Origin: Cordilura impudica
Lineage: Eukaryota; Arthropoda; Insecta; Diptera; Scathophagidae
Assembly: GCA_963682025.1 (NCBI GenBank)
Contig: OY821518.1
Coordinates: 306,627,429 to 306,691,428 of the forward strand
Direction of reading: 5' to 3'
DNA: 64,000 bases
A program made the translations under genes and the position numbers. Each line of letters starts with the position of its first letter. Positions within the stretch are counted from its first letter, which is position 1. Shown here one piece after another: positions 44,956 through 55,757 of the stretch. The notes below the pieces were generated by a model. The model was not told the origin of the DNA and ran no database searches. It saw only the letters and a list, made by a program, of their open reading frames with translations.

Positions 44956-45794
44956 TTTTAAGTGAGCGACATTTCTACGTGAAAGTATATGACCAAAAAT
45001 CAGAAATATTTTATCAATGCAGGCGTTCCGCAAGGCAGCGTTTTGGGGCGAATACTTTATACAATATTTACATCAGATATGCCTATTACTGACAACGTTT
45101 TAATTGCAACTTACGCCAATGATACAGCAATATTAGCTTCCAGCACTTGTCCCATTGAAGCTTCACATCTTGTACAAATAGAACTGGATAAAATTGAAAA
45201 CTGGCAAAAAAGATGGAACAGTAACTTCAACACTGAAAAATAGCTCATGTTATATTCACTTTACGAAAGGGTAGCTGTCCAAGTTTGTCTATTAACAGTA
45301 GTCAAATTCCTCAAAAAGAGAGTGTAAAATATCTTGGGCTTCATATTGACAAAAGATTAACATGGAAAGATCACCTCAAAGCCAAGAAAGAACATTTAAA
45401 ATTAAAAACTATTCGTCTCTATTGGTTATTAGGACCTAAATCCAAACTTAATCTTGAAACCAAGGTAGTCATATATAAAACTATCCTTAAGCCAGTATGG
45501 ACGTATGAAATACAGCTGTGGGGAACAGCCAGCAGTTCAAATATTGAGATATTACAACGATATCAAAATAAAACTCTAAGGTCAATTGTCAATGCTCCGT
45601 GGTTTGTATCCAATAAAACCATACATAATGATTTATTTATTCCAAAGGTGAAAGATGAAATCAACAGATTTAGTTAAAATCATCTAAAAAGATTAAGTAA
45701 TCACTGCAACCCACTGGCTATATCTTTACTCGATGACTCTGAAGAAGTAAGAAGGCTTAAGCGCCATCATGTACTTGATTTACCATTCCGTTAA
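44956..45794 (+). pseudogene. Jockey-type non-LTR reverse transcriptase, 5'-truncated
   Basis: Plus strand: SERHFYVKV (about 44961-44985, other frame), then FINAGVPQGSVLGRILYTIF (RT motif 4), TYANDTAILASS (motif 5; the usual YxDD is YAND, so the first catalytic Asp of the pair is replaced by Asn), WQKRWNSNFNTEK and then a stop. After a frameshift near 45241-45280 comes ESVKYLGLHIDKRLTWKDHL (motif 7), KTILKPVWTYEIQLWGTAS, RYQNKTLRSIVNAPWF and, past a stop at 45675, VRRLKRHHVLDLPFR. These are the thumb and C-terminus of jockey-clade RTs. The probable 3' UTR runs to about 46075, where the LTR element is inserted. Dead by truncation, frameshift, stops and the active-site change. Confidence 0.82.
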
Positions 45795-46075
45795 ATAAAA
45801 AGAAAAATTTAATACTCTCAAAATGTAATTTCTTGTTAAATTATTAAAATACTTTCATTTTGTAAAAACTCATTTTTAATATATTTTAGACATTTGCAAA
45901 TATTTCTAATTTCCTATTGCTAATATGTGGTTTTTCTCAATGGAGTCCAACAACAAATTTAAATCTTTAAATGTATCTAATTTGCTTATTATCCTTAAAT
46001 GGATAGATTGTAAATAAAGTTTGTTATGAAAAAAACAATTTATAATTATCAATAAGTTAAAATTTTTATAGAAAT

Positions 46076-46290
46076 TGTAGCTGTCTTATAAACTACTTTA
46101 TTTATTAACACTTGTTAATTTAACTTTAAAAAAATTATTTTTAAATCTAGAAACTTTTTTATGATAAATCAAAAAATAAGAATATTTTCTTCGGATATAA
46201 ATTTAATTTTGTTTGGGAACATACAAACAACTAAATAAAAGAATACTTTTTTATAAAAATCTTAACATTTAATTTCATTTGTTCCCAACA
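46076..46290 (+). repeat. 5' LTR
   Basis: Begins tgtagctgtcttata and ends ttgttcccaaca (TG...CA). Contains a possible polyadenylation signal, aataaaag (46234-46241). Differs from the 3' LTR at five positions by my count. Confidence 0.92.
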
Positions 46291-46291
46291 T

Positions 46292-46303
46292 TGGTGACCC
46301 CGT
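46292..46303 (+). promoter_or_regulatory. Primer-binding site (probably tRNA-Trp)
   Basis: tggtgaccccg immediately after the 5' LTR, separated by one base; complementary to the 3' end of a tRNA, by family precedent tRNA-Trp. Confidence 0.7.
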
Positions 46304-46304
46304 C

Positions 46305-47094
46305 ATGTCCGTCAGCGAGGATGAAGTTTCGTCGCTACCTTCAGAAACAAACTCATGTGGGGAAATTTCACGAGTTGCTGTTAAAACTCCACCATTTTGG
46401 CGCTCCGATCCATTGCTTTGGTTTAAGCAAATGGAGTCACAATTTTTTATGGCCGGAGTCACTCAAGATGAAACAAAATTCCATACTATTGTGGCTTCGA
46501 TGGAAAGCAACATCCTAGGAAAGGTAAACGACATAATTATTAATCCGCCGACGAACAATATGTAGGAAACGCTTAAAACGAGGCTGATTGATTCATTCAC
46601 TGATTCTGAGGAAAAACGATTACGCAAGCTGCTGAATAGCATTGAACTGGGTGATATAAAGCCCTCCGAACTTCTTATTGAAATGCGAACTTTAGCTCAA
46701 GGAAAGGTTTCTGATGACCTTTTAAAGCAACTTTGAATGCAGCGTCTCCCTTCACAGATGAAAGCTATTATCCATAAGCGATGATTCGCTCACTAAGCTT
46801 GTGGTAATGGCAGACAAAATTGGCGATAGCGCAGGCACTGGTGAAATTAACTCAATATCAATACCAGCACGCAATCACGACCGTTTTGATGATCTCGAGC
46901 GAAAAATTGATAAGCTAACAGCGCAAATTGATCCAGGCCTCGGGAAAAAATCAAAAGATCCCAAATTTCGTAAGCGATCAGTTTCCAGAAACAAGAAACC
47001 TCTATGCTGGTATCACTTTAAATTTCGTGAGCGTGCAACGAAATGCGTAACTCCCTGCAATTTTAATCGTCAAGCCAACCAATCGGAGAACTAG
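46305..47094 (+). pseudogene. gag remnant with CHCC zinc knuckle
   Basis: Starts at the first ATG after the primer site (MSVSEDEVSSLPSE). Capsid-like sequence follows (PFWRSDPLLWFKQMESQFFM, then VTQDETKFHTIVASME), then LKTRLIDSFTDSEEKRLRKL after a TAG at 46563, and LLKQL followed by TGA where Trp is expected (46734). A small deletion near 46780 shifts the frame, and the remaining part (46801-47094) carries LCWYHFKFRERATKCVTPCN, a Cys-His-Cys-Cys knuckle typical of CsRn1-group Gag. Three disabling changes in under 800 bp. Confidence 0.85.
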
Positions 47095-49238
47095 TTGGCG
47101 CCCCGTTTATGGTGACGGATGAGGGCTGCCAAGAGATTTGTCGCCTGTTTGGTGCTATACGCTGCAAATCAGACAAAAATTAAAACATTTGGCACAAAAA
47201 CATTATTCGTGGATCTTGGCTTAAAAAGAAAACTTCGATGGGATTTCATCATTGCTGAGGTAACAAAACCAATAATAGGCTCTGATTTTTTAGGCCACTT
47301 TGGTCTCCTCATTGATGTCAAGCATAACTGTCTAATTGATCCATCAACAAACCTACGTTGTAAAGGAATCGGTGTGCAAGATGATGTTGCCATTAAATCA
47401 GTTGCTGCCGATTCAGAATTCTGTTCCTTAATTTATGAGTATAATGATCTCATAAAGATAAATTTTTGATCGAAGGCTAACCATTCCGTAGAACATTTTA
47501 TAGAAACAACGAAGGGACCACCAGTTTTTTGCAAACAACGCCGTCTATGTCCAGAAAAGCTTAAAGTGGTCAAAAAAGAATTTCAATTGATGCAGTTAGG
47601 TATTTGTCGACCGTCCAACAGCAACTGGGCTAGCCCACTCCATATGGTACAAAAAAGTAATGGCGAGTGGCGTCTTTGTGGCGATTATCGCAGTTTGAAT
47701 TTTAGAACGATTCCGAACCGTTACGCTGTTCCAAATATCCATGATTTCGGATTTCTTTTGGATGGTAAGTGCATTTTCAGCAAAGTAGATATGGTAAAGG
47801 TGTATCATCATATTCCTGTAGCAGAAGAAGACATAAAGAAAACAGGAAGTACTACGCCAATTGGTAATTTTGAATTTCCACGAATGACATTTGGCCTGTG
47901 TAACGCCGCGCAAACCTTTCAAAGATTTATGCATGAAATTACCAGAGGTATGGATTTTATATATGTATATATAGATGACATACTTATAGCATCCAAAGAC
48001 TCTGACGAGCATAAACAACATTTACGGCAACTGTTAGAAAGATTGCGAAAATATGGACTTACAATAAATCTATCTAAATGTGTTTTTGGAGTATCCGAGC
48101 TAGAATTTCTTGGATATTTTGTGACTTCTGAAGGTTTAATTACCCAGTCGTGTAGATGCAATTATAAATTACAAACGTCCAAAAATGGTTAAGGACTTAA
48201 GATGTTTTTTAGGTATGATTAATTTTTACCGTAGATTCATACCAGACGCAGCAAAATCTCAAGCTTTTCTTCATGGCATTTACCAAGGAAATCGTAAAAA
48301 TGACTAGATCTATAGATTGGACTCAGCTTTTGGAACAAGCATTTCAACAATGTAAGGATCAGCTGGCAGGGGCATCGCTTTTGTGTTATCCCAAGGAAAA
48401 TGCTCCGCTTTCATTATGTTTAGATGCTTCAGATTTCGCAATGGGTGGCGTAGATATATATTTACTTGCATTGATCGATTTACGAAATGGGCAGAAGCAG
48501 TACCAGTGTCTGATATCACCACAGAAACTATAGCCACCGCCTTTGTATCAGGTTGGATTTCGCGTTTTGGAGTTCCAAAAAAAAATTACCACTGACCAAG
48601 GAAGACAATTTGAATGCAATTTATTTCGGGAACTTTCAAGAATTTTAGGTGCAAAAGTTATTCATACCACACCATATCATCCACAGGCTAATGGATTGAT
48701 AGAACGTTGGCACAGAACTTTAGAGACTTCATTAAAATGTCATGGTAGCGAAAATTGGGTGGGTGCTTTACCTCTCATATTGCTCGGATTGAGATCGAAA
48801 GTTATGCCTCAAACAAAGTCATCTGTAGCAGAAATGGTTTACGGTTCGAATGTTACACTACCGGGAGAATTCTTTGAAGAATGTTCAACAAGATCGTATT
48901 CATCTGACTGGATTAATCAGTTCCGTGAGAACAAGCTTCAGCCTGCACTATCAAGGGATCATGGCCATCGCAATCAATATATTAACAATCAACTGAAAAC
49001 TAGCAGCTTTGTATTTGTAAGATGTGATGCAGTTCGGCGACCATTGCAACCTCCTTACAATGGGCCTTACGAAGTACTTACAAAATGCGAAAAAATTTTC
49101 CAGATACTTATCAATGGAAAAGAAAAAGTAATATCGGTTGATAGATTGAAGATGGCATCAATTTTAAACATGGATGATGCGCCGGTGGAGCCTACAAGTA
49201 TTAAACTTCGCTCTGGTAAATGTGTTAGATTTTCATGA
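47095..49238 (+). pseudogene. pol remnant: broken protease, RT, truncated RNase H, integrase
   Basis: Protease: the region (47119-47350) keeps IIGSDFLGHFGLLIDVKHN but lacks the catalytic Asp-Thr-Gly, removed by a deletion near 47100-47160; a stop lies at 47467. RT (47566-48180): SPLHMVQKSNGEWRLCGDYR, FSKVDMVKVYHHIPV, FPRMTFGLCNAAQTFQRF and VYIDDILIASKDS (catalytic DD). A frameshift follows near 48150. RNase H begins with [12 protein letters not shown] and then jumps, at about 48455, straight into integrase core [13 protein letters not shown], so most of RNase H and the integrase zinc finger are deleted. The integrase continues after a frameshift with [12 protein letters not shown] and [16 protein letters not shown] (second Asp and Glu), ending with a C-terminal chromodomain-less tail at 49238. 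Confidence 0.88.
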
Positions 49239-49248
49239 GTCGCCTTAC

Positions 49249-49259
49249 TGGAGGGGGAA
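49249..49259 (+). promoter_or_regulatory. Polypurine tract
   Basis: ggagggggaa just before the 3' LTR, the expected plus-strand priming site. Confidence 0.8.
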
Positions 49260-49262
49260 TAA

Positions 49263-49477
49263 TGTAGCTGTCTTATAAAGTACTTTATTTATTAATACTT
49301 GTTAATTTAACTTTAAAAAAATTATTTTTAAATCTAGAAACTTTTTTATGATAAATCAAAAAATAAGAATATTTTCTTCAGATATAAATTTTATTTTATT
49401 TGGGAACATACAAACAACTAAATAAAAGAATACTTTTTTATAAAAATCTTAACATTTAATTTCATTTGTTCCCAACA
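49263..49477 (+). repeat. 3' LTR
   Basis: Same length and ends as the 5' LTR; five substitutions by my count. Confidence 0.92.
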
Positions 49478-50230
49478 AAATATTAAAAAAAATATTTGTG
49501 AAACTTATTCAACAACCGATATGCCATCGTTTAAAACAAGTACTGTATGGTTTGTGCGCGAAATGATTGATGACTTTAGCCAAGCTAAATTCATTTAAAA
49601 GACAAATTTACAATTGTGAAGAGCGCTGAAATAACTGCAGATGATTTTAAACGTATCTGTAAAACAAGCCAAGAGACCCGTAATATTGCACGCGACATAG
49701 TAAAATTGCACGCAAAGTGGAACAATTTGCTGAAGGAGAAGTATAGACAAACCAAAGCAACAAAGCCCAACCATGTGCTGAAAATTGTCAAAAGCTAACA
49801 CAGTTAATAAAGACCAACGGACAAATTCCGAGAACGAAGAAAGATATAAAGACTGATGCCTTGCTTAACATTTTTCGATGGCCGCATCGAAATCAAAACT
49901 TTGCTTTTGATGCTCAAAAATATAAAAAATAACGAAAAAAAAAATTAACTCAATCCGATCTAACACAAAATATGCTACAAAATAAACAAATTCAGGATTT
50001 TATTACCAAAGAAAGACTCACCATTTTGTAAGTCTGCAATATCTCTATTGATTTCCTACAAACCGATCCAGGAAAATGGAAAAGCGACAAGTCATTTCAA
50101 GAAGCAAAAAACCAAATTTAACACTTGCAAGCACTTTGCACACGCAAAGAATGGCATGACTTTGGCAAGTAGTTACATTAAGGTCACTACTTCTAAAACA
50201 TCGCAAGGAATCAAATAAATAATTTTTTTT
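49478..50230 (+). other. Unrecognised, possibly once-coding stretch
   Basis: The base composition is less extreme than in the flanks. Plus strand gives a 60-codon basic frame (49616-49798, SAEITADDFKRICKTSQETR and HAKWNNLLKEKYRQTKATKP). Other readable pieces follow in the same direction but with many stops. It is probably a decayed coding relic, perhaps of a mobile element, but I cannot name a family. Confidence 0.35.
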
Positions 50231-50254
50231 GTTAAATGTGAAACAATTTTATTT

Positions 50255-51060
50255 AGACCGCCAGTTGAGAAATGCAATAGTAAGATAAGGAAAAACTTGA
50301 AATTGTTTGAAATTAAATCACATCTTCATAATACTATTATAACAAATAAACAAATTGTTAAATATCTGGTGTTTATTTAGATAAATTTTTATATTTCAAT
50401 AATCATGTTAATGAAATTTTAACAAAAGCAAGAAACGCATTCTTCAGGTACAAATTATTATTTTACTCAAAGTTTGTAAAGCCTAAGGTCAAAATTATGA
50501 TGTACCAATCATTAAATAGACCAATCATAACTTATGGTTTAACATCTCACCATCTTACATGGAAAAAATACGTGTATTCGAAAGAAAGTGTTTAAGAGCT
50601 TCTACATCAATGTTTAGATCGACGCAAAACAACTATACAAAGTACATATCCAATAAAAAATTTTATAATTCTGCCAATATTATAAGAATCGATAATTTTA
50701 TTATACATTTAATCAGAAATTACATTTTCAGATGTACATAATGTAGCGAAAACCATTTCATTCTGGCACCCTACTATTCAAATGAAGAATATATATCTGA
50801 TACCCTGAAAAATGGGTTTGTTCCACCTGAGGCATTTCTATACCTCGATAAGATTAAGAAAATTCAAATTAAAAATGAAAAGCAGTTAATTGCAATCAAT
50901 TAAATAATAATCTAAGATATGATGTCAGCATAGCTAACAGAGAACATACCTTGCAAAACTCAAAACTAAAAAAATTTGGTGGCCATAAGTATTTATTAAT
51001 ATACCCCTTGTTTTTTTTTATCCTTTAGACCGTTTTTAAGTTACAAAAAAATTAAAGTAA
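50255..51060 (+). pseudogene. Non-LTR retrotransposon RT C-terminus relic
   Basis: Plus-strand fragments in shifting frames: RPPVEKCNSKIRKNLKLFEI (50255), KQIVKYL then YFNNHVNEILTKARNAFFRY (50355-50460), VKPKVKIMMYQSLNRPIITY (about 50475-50535), MEKIRVFERKCLRASTSMFR and NYTKYISNKKFYNSANIIRI (50559-50700), and finally LKNGFVPPEAFLYLDKI (50805-50860). This order (thumb motif, QSxxRPxxxYG, MExxRxFERKCLR) marks a jockey-type element distinct from the one at 44956. Multiple frameshifts and stops. Confidence 0.75.
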
Positions 51061-51232
51061 TGTTTTTAAACAGAATTTTTCCATTACAAAATATCAATAA
51101 CTTATTCTTCATTTGAAGTAAGGAAACTAGTAATTTAATTTTTAAATAAAAATATATTATTATATTAATAATACTCGAGAGCCCGATTTTGGGACTTTGT
51201 ATATAGAAAATTATTGTTAACCCTCATCCTGT

Positions 51233-51281
51233 AAATATCTCGGGTTTTAAATATCTCGGGTTTTAAATATCTCGGGTTTTT
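51233..51281. repeat. Three tandem copies of aaatatctcgggtttt
   Basis: 16-bp unit three times, the last expanding into a T run; subterminal inside the piggyBac left end. Confidence 0.85.
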
Positions 51282-51724
51282 TTTATAATTTTATAATAAA
51301 ACTTTTTGACAATTATTCTTTTACATATATTTAGTAATATAATAAAAATTTAATTTGTAGTTCCAATGGGGAAGGCTCTACAAAAATAGTAGCGAATCCT
51401 GCCTTTTGGGCAAATTTTGTCCATTGTATTTTTAATTGATTAAAACTGATTTTTTGCCAATTATATTCAATATTTACAATTACTTATCTCTAAAAACGTA
51501 AAATATACGATGCCGATACATTTATACACCGTACAACGAGGAACAATCGCACGCTTAGTCTAGTAGGCTTTGCTTTCAAATAATTATTTTGCTATGGTTT
51601 TTGTATATATGCGAATTTGTCTCACTTGTTTTGTGACGCGTGGAAATAGAGATAATAGAGAAACTGTAAATATATTCTTTTTGCGTAGGTCAAATATATA
51701 CTAAATAATATTAACTATAAAAAA

Positions 51725-53680
51725 AGTCGAGAGTGGAGTGAGTCCGAGAATGAAAATGAAAGCAATGCAATGGACAATCCAAGTCCCGATGAATAATTTC
51801 AAATTTTTTCAGGAGATATAAACGTATGCTTTGGATAAAGCATTTGCTCTAATCAGGAGGAGTTGGCGGATCAAGAAGAGTCATTTTCGGGCTTCATTTC
51901 GAAAGACGGTACGAAAAATCCGACCGCTCATTGGTGGTTAGGAAAAGTGCAGCCAATATTATTTCTATTGCTCCAAACCCAACTCCTTATGCGGTAAATC
52001 ATGTAACTGACATAGGGTCTTCATTCGAATTAGTCTTTATATAATGACTATTCTAAATATTTTGATCTAAATGGAAGAAGTGTATGTGTCTAAATATTTT
52101 TTTATATTTCATCAGGAACTGAAGTATTTGGAGAAGTTTGGAAGGAAATAAATCATATATAACTAAAGGTTTATTTTTAAATGCTGCTATTAGCGGGCGT
52201 ATATCGCTCATGTCGTGAAGCGTTAGAGTGTTTATGGGACGATGTGAAAGGAAGACCCATTTTCAAAGCAACTATGTCTTTGCGAAGATTCCGTATTCGG
52301 TCCGATAACATGCATCTAATGTACAATCCAAAACATGTGTAACATGTAACATTTTCGCATAAAATGTCCATTCAAACAATATATTATTTTCAAACCCATA
52401 AAGTATGGTACACAAATTTTGACATTATGCGACTCTGCTTCCAACTATGCCTGGTCACTTCAAGTATATACAGGAAAATACTGTAATTGTGCACCCGTGA
52501 ATGATCATGTAATGTTGGATCTAGCACTATGACTCAAAGGCAGAAATTTAACTTGAGAACATTTTTTCACGTCATATGATCTTGCTGCTGAACTTTTAGA
52601 AAGAAAAACAAGTAAGAAAATTATAGTCGGTCTAGACCGACTATACGATACCCTATACCATGCCTTTAGAGGCCCTATCTCTCAGGCCCAACTAACTGGA
52701 TATAGAAAATAGGCATAAACCAAATTTGAGTGGGATTTTTATTAATTTTTTTGGCTGCAGATATGAAAAAGTTCATATCGGATGCTATATCTATATGGGG
52801 ACTAGGCCCCAAAATGGACCGATCCTGACCATGTTTGGTAAAGTCTCTTGTATTTTGCAAAAATATATACAAACAAAATTTGAGAAGAATCAGTGCAATA
52901 TTTTTATTTGTTGTTAGATTTAAGTGAAGATCGGGAAGCAGCTCTATATGGGGCCTATGACTAAGAGTTGTCCCATAGGGATCATTTTTGGACTACTGAT
53001 TAATGGATGTAATAAACACATACAAACCCAATTTGAATAAGATTTATATCATAATTTCTATCTTATGGCAATTTAAGTCGATTTCATAGGTGTCATTTGT
53101 ATGGGGGCTACGTCTGAACATGGACCGATTCTCACCAATTTCAATAGCGGTCATCGCATGGCCGATAAAAGCTTATATACCAAATTTCATCAAAATATAT
53201 TCATATTTGCGACCTGCAGTTTGATTACAAGCTTTATATGGACACACAGACGGACGGACGGACGGACGGACATCGTTAAAACGATTCAGAAAGTGATTAT
53301 GAGCCGATCTGTATAATAAAAGATGGGTCTAGGTCAAATATGTTTGGTAGTTACAAACAGCAGCACAAAGTCATTATACCCAAACCACATAGTGGTATAG
53401 GGTATAATTACTTTAGTTGGTACAGTTCGCAAGAACTCCACATATGTTGGATATGAAAATGAAACCTGTATCTTATAGGAAATTCGTTTTCGAACCTAAA
53501 AATAGGACAGTACTAGTAGTCAATATACCAAAAAATTATCGCTGTGTTTATCTACTAAGTACATTTCAAAAATTAAAGATAACCAGATGAAGAAACCCGA
53601 AATTATAGAATACTATAATCATTCAAAGGGTGGAGTGGATACAGTAGACCAACCTGTAGAAAGACAACATATGACCCGCA
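51725..53680 (+). pseudogene. piggyBac transposase pseudogene, interrupted
   Basis: Plus-strand order in shifting frames: an acidic N-terminus near 51730-51800; AGVYRSCREALECLWDD with GRPIFKATMSLRRFRIRSDN (52190-52310), the conserved piggyBac core before the first Asp region; KYGTQILTLCDSASNYAWSL and LQVYTGKYC (52400-52480), holding the CDS motif Asp; AAELLERK (52585-52607) directly before the insertion; and, directly after it, ITLVGTVRKNSTYVG (53407-53452), then KKPEIIEYYNHSKGGVDTVD (53590-53652), the last catalytic Asp block. The Cys-rich C-terminal finger is not recognisable. Stops and frameshifts throughout; not functional. Confidence 0.85.
52608..53406 (+). repeat. DINE-like repeat, family 1, full copy inside piggyBac
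   Basis: A 799-bp copy, acaagtaag...gggtata. The coding sense on the two sides (ELLERK | ITLVG) joins without gain or loss of a base, so the pre-insertion site can be read directly: insertion between two A residues with no target duplication, as expected of Helentron-type elements. Palindrome core gtcggtctagaccgac, (GGAC)n at 53247-53270. Confidence 0.88.
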
Positions 53681-54100
53681 GCTCTTTTTGACAATATGCT
53701 TGACATATCTGCATGTTATGCTTTTGTGATTTCGAATTCGATAAATCCCGAATGAAATAAGAGTAAATATTTTCGCCGCAGACTTTTCCTAGAGCATCTG
53801 GGTTTTAATCTTTTATGTGATGAGAGGCAATAGCGCACATCTCAGCCATATAGTTCTGGTCCAAAAACAGAAAAATATCAAGAGAGCACGTTATCTTTTG
53901 TACCCAAATTTGCCAAACAGTACTAGATATAATACGTAATGTAAACATGTAATTAATTTGTGCGCAATCCTTATTCAAATATAGAAATAACGTGTATTAA
54001 CCGTAAGAAAATTTAAAAAATAAAAAAATAAAATGTATTGGGTAAAATTTGCCCAAAATACTGAATTCGTTATTTTATTTTCATACAGGATGAGGGTTAA

Positions 54101-54789
54101 CTATTGTTTATTTTAGTTTATGAATTGTTATCCTATTATTAATTAATAAACGTTTTGAAAAAAAAAATTAAATAATTTTTTTGTTTGATTTTATTTTTCG
54201 GGTATGAATCTTTTTAAAGCCATAACTTTAAGAAGCCAAGAGTAAAATCAATATTTTTTTTTTCAAATTACTTTGGATTTTCCCATTTTTCAAACTGCAT
54301 AATTAGTTTATTACAATTTCATGAAAATCAATGAAGCGTTTTTAAAAAAATTTACGTAAAATTCGCAAAAAAAAAATAATATATGGCAGTATAAACAAGC
54401 AAAAAAAAAATTTTTTTTTTCGACTCGCTAAATATATATTTTTCAAAGGCGTCGATGAATCTGCTGATAACACTGAAGGAACTAATCTATTTGGGCACGC
54501 TTACTGGAAGAACTCGTCGTATAGATATCCATGATAACTTTAAAAAAATATATCGTGAAGCAAGACTAAAACTTGGCAAAGTCATAAAATAATACTATAG
54601 AGAAAATTTTTCCGAGAAAAGGCAACACGACATTATCAATATCGATACTTGATTATACAGCGCAGATTTATCGTATCATTGTAAAGTACACTAGCTCTCC
54701 AGAGAATAGGTGTTAGCCAAAATCGTGAAATTTTATAAGGAACAAAAACAGCATTACCAATTACTAGATGTAAATTTTGCAGAGTAGTG
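54101..54789. other. AT-rich spacer, possibly 5' remains of a hAT relic
   Basis: No clear protein. A readable phrase, TRRIDIHDNFKKIYREARLK (about 54510-54575), may belong to the decayed transposase continuing on the right. Confidence 0.4.
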
Positions 54790-55220
54790 CACTTTTGTGT
54801 GGTATATGTTCAAGTAGAACGATTTAAATATTTCTTTGCATTTCCAGGCATTTCGAAATTAATTATAATTTTTCAATTAAAAAAAATATTAAATGAAGAG
54901 GAACCTGGATGTTTCATATTTCAAGATAACATAACTGTTTTGGAATCATTAATTGAAGAAATTACCATTTGAACCACATTTAGTTGATATATCAAAAGCA
55001 CCTAGTGAACTACATATTGAATTGTATGAGTTATAAAGTCTCGTTTTGATACAAAGAAAGATCCGATAGAAATATGGAAAAATGCAATTGAATACCCATG
55101 TTTACATGTAAAATCTCGTCGATTCCTGTCTTACTTTGCAACACCTTACTGTTACGAATCAACTAATTTACATGAATTTAAGCACTCAGCTAACTCGAAT
55201 TACGTGTTTCTAAGCTGTAA
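54790..55220 (+). pseudogene. hAT-type transposase C-terminal relic
   Basis: Plus strand reads LNEEEPGCFIFQDNI, then, after a frame change, PFEPHLVDISKAPSELHIEL (54967-55030), a stop, RFDTKKDPIEIWKNAIEYPC and SRRFLSYFATPYCYESTNLH (55120-55180). The SELxxELxxL...FYxxx..YP.L...A....FATTYxCES order is that of the hAT dimerisation domain of ZBED/GTF2I-repeat-like transposases. Contains at least two stops and a frameshift. No termini assigned. Confidence 0.6.
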
Positions 55221-55495
55221 TCTAATATAAAATTTCGTTCCAGTAAAAAGCAGGCACAAGAGCCCCATTAAATTATGTGGGCCTTAACATTTTTTTTTAG
55301 ATCTTGTTATTTTATTTTATGTTTTTTGTGCTCCTAGAAATATAGTACTCGCAATATATTTAAGTTATATGCGGCCTGCTTACGGTTTACGAAATTATAA
55401 TTGGCCTTTAATGGTAAAACGTTCCCCATCTCTCCCTTAGGCAATGCCTAAACTTTTATAGGAAAATATGTGAGAGATAAAAGCCAATGTATATA
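55221..55495. other. AT-rich spacer (probable hAT 3' region)
   Basis: No coding sequence; atatgcggcctgcttac near 55369-55385 may be the 3' flank of the hAT relic. Confidence 0.4.
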
Positions 55496-55744
55496 TCTGT
55501 GGTCACAAGCAATAACCGCCTAACTCGAAAATCATGCTTTCGAGGAAAATAGCTTTTTATATAAATGAAATGGTGCTTCATTACGACGTATGTCAGAATA
55601 TTTGTATTAATATCTTTTTAAAAAGCAGTGTTAGAGAAATGGGGATTTCACGTAAATATAAAGCATTGTTAGTAGAATATGATAGCATACATAACTCAAT
55701 TCGTTCTTAAGTTGACTTAGCCGGTTATCGCTTGTGACCACAGA
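55496..55744 (+). mobile_element. MITE family A, copy 1
   Basis: A 249-bp element with inverted ends tctgtggtcacaagcaataa and the inverse of tctgtggtcacaagcgataa (22 of 23 bases match). Flanked by tata. No coding capacity. A second copy in the opposite orientation lies at 63616-63853 with shared internal blocks (atgatagcatacataactca, ttttaaaaagcagtgttaga, cattacgacg). Confidence 0.82.
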
Positions 55745-55757
55745 TATATATATGATA

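Larger units (their letters stand above)
46076..49477 (+). mobile_element. Ty3/gypsy LTR retrotransposon, CsRn1-like clade, defective
   Basis: Two 215-bp LTRs (46076-46290, 49263-49477) enclose a primer-binding site, gag and pol remnants, and a purine tract. A 4-bp duplication, aaat, flanks the element (46072-46075 and 49478-49481). CsRn1-like features are a gag zinc knuckle of unusual Cys-His-Cys-Cys order and a primer site complementary to a Trp tRNA 3' end (family knowledge). Total 3402 bp, shorter than a complete element because of several internal deletions. Confidence 0.9.
51221..54096 (+). mobile_element. piggyBac-type transposon with intact termini, split by a DINE-like insertion
   Basis: Flanked by TTAA on both sides (51217-51220, 54097-54100), the exclusive piggyBac target. 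Termini are perfect 13-bp inverted repeats, ccctcatcctgta and its inverse tacaggatgaggg. A second inverted motif lies subterminally (ttttgggcaaatttt at about 51403 and aaaatttgcccaaaa at about 54046). Its transposase is decayed and a family-1 DINE-like copy (52608-53406) has been inserted; without that copy the element would be about 2.08 kb. A 3x repeat of aaatatctcgggtttt (51233-51281) lies just inside the left end. Confidence 0.9.
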
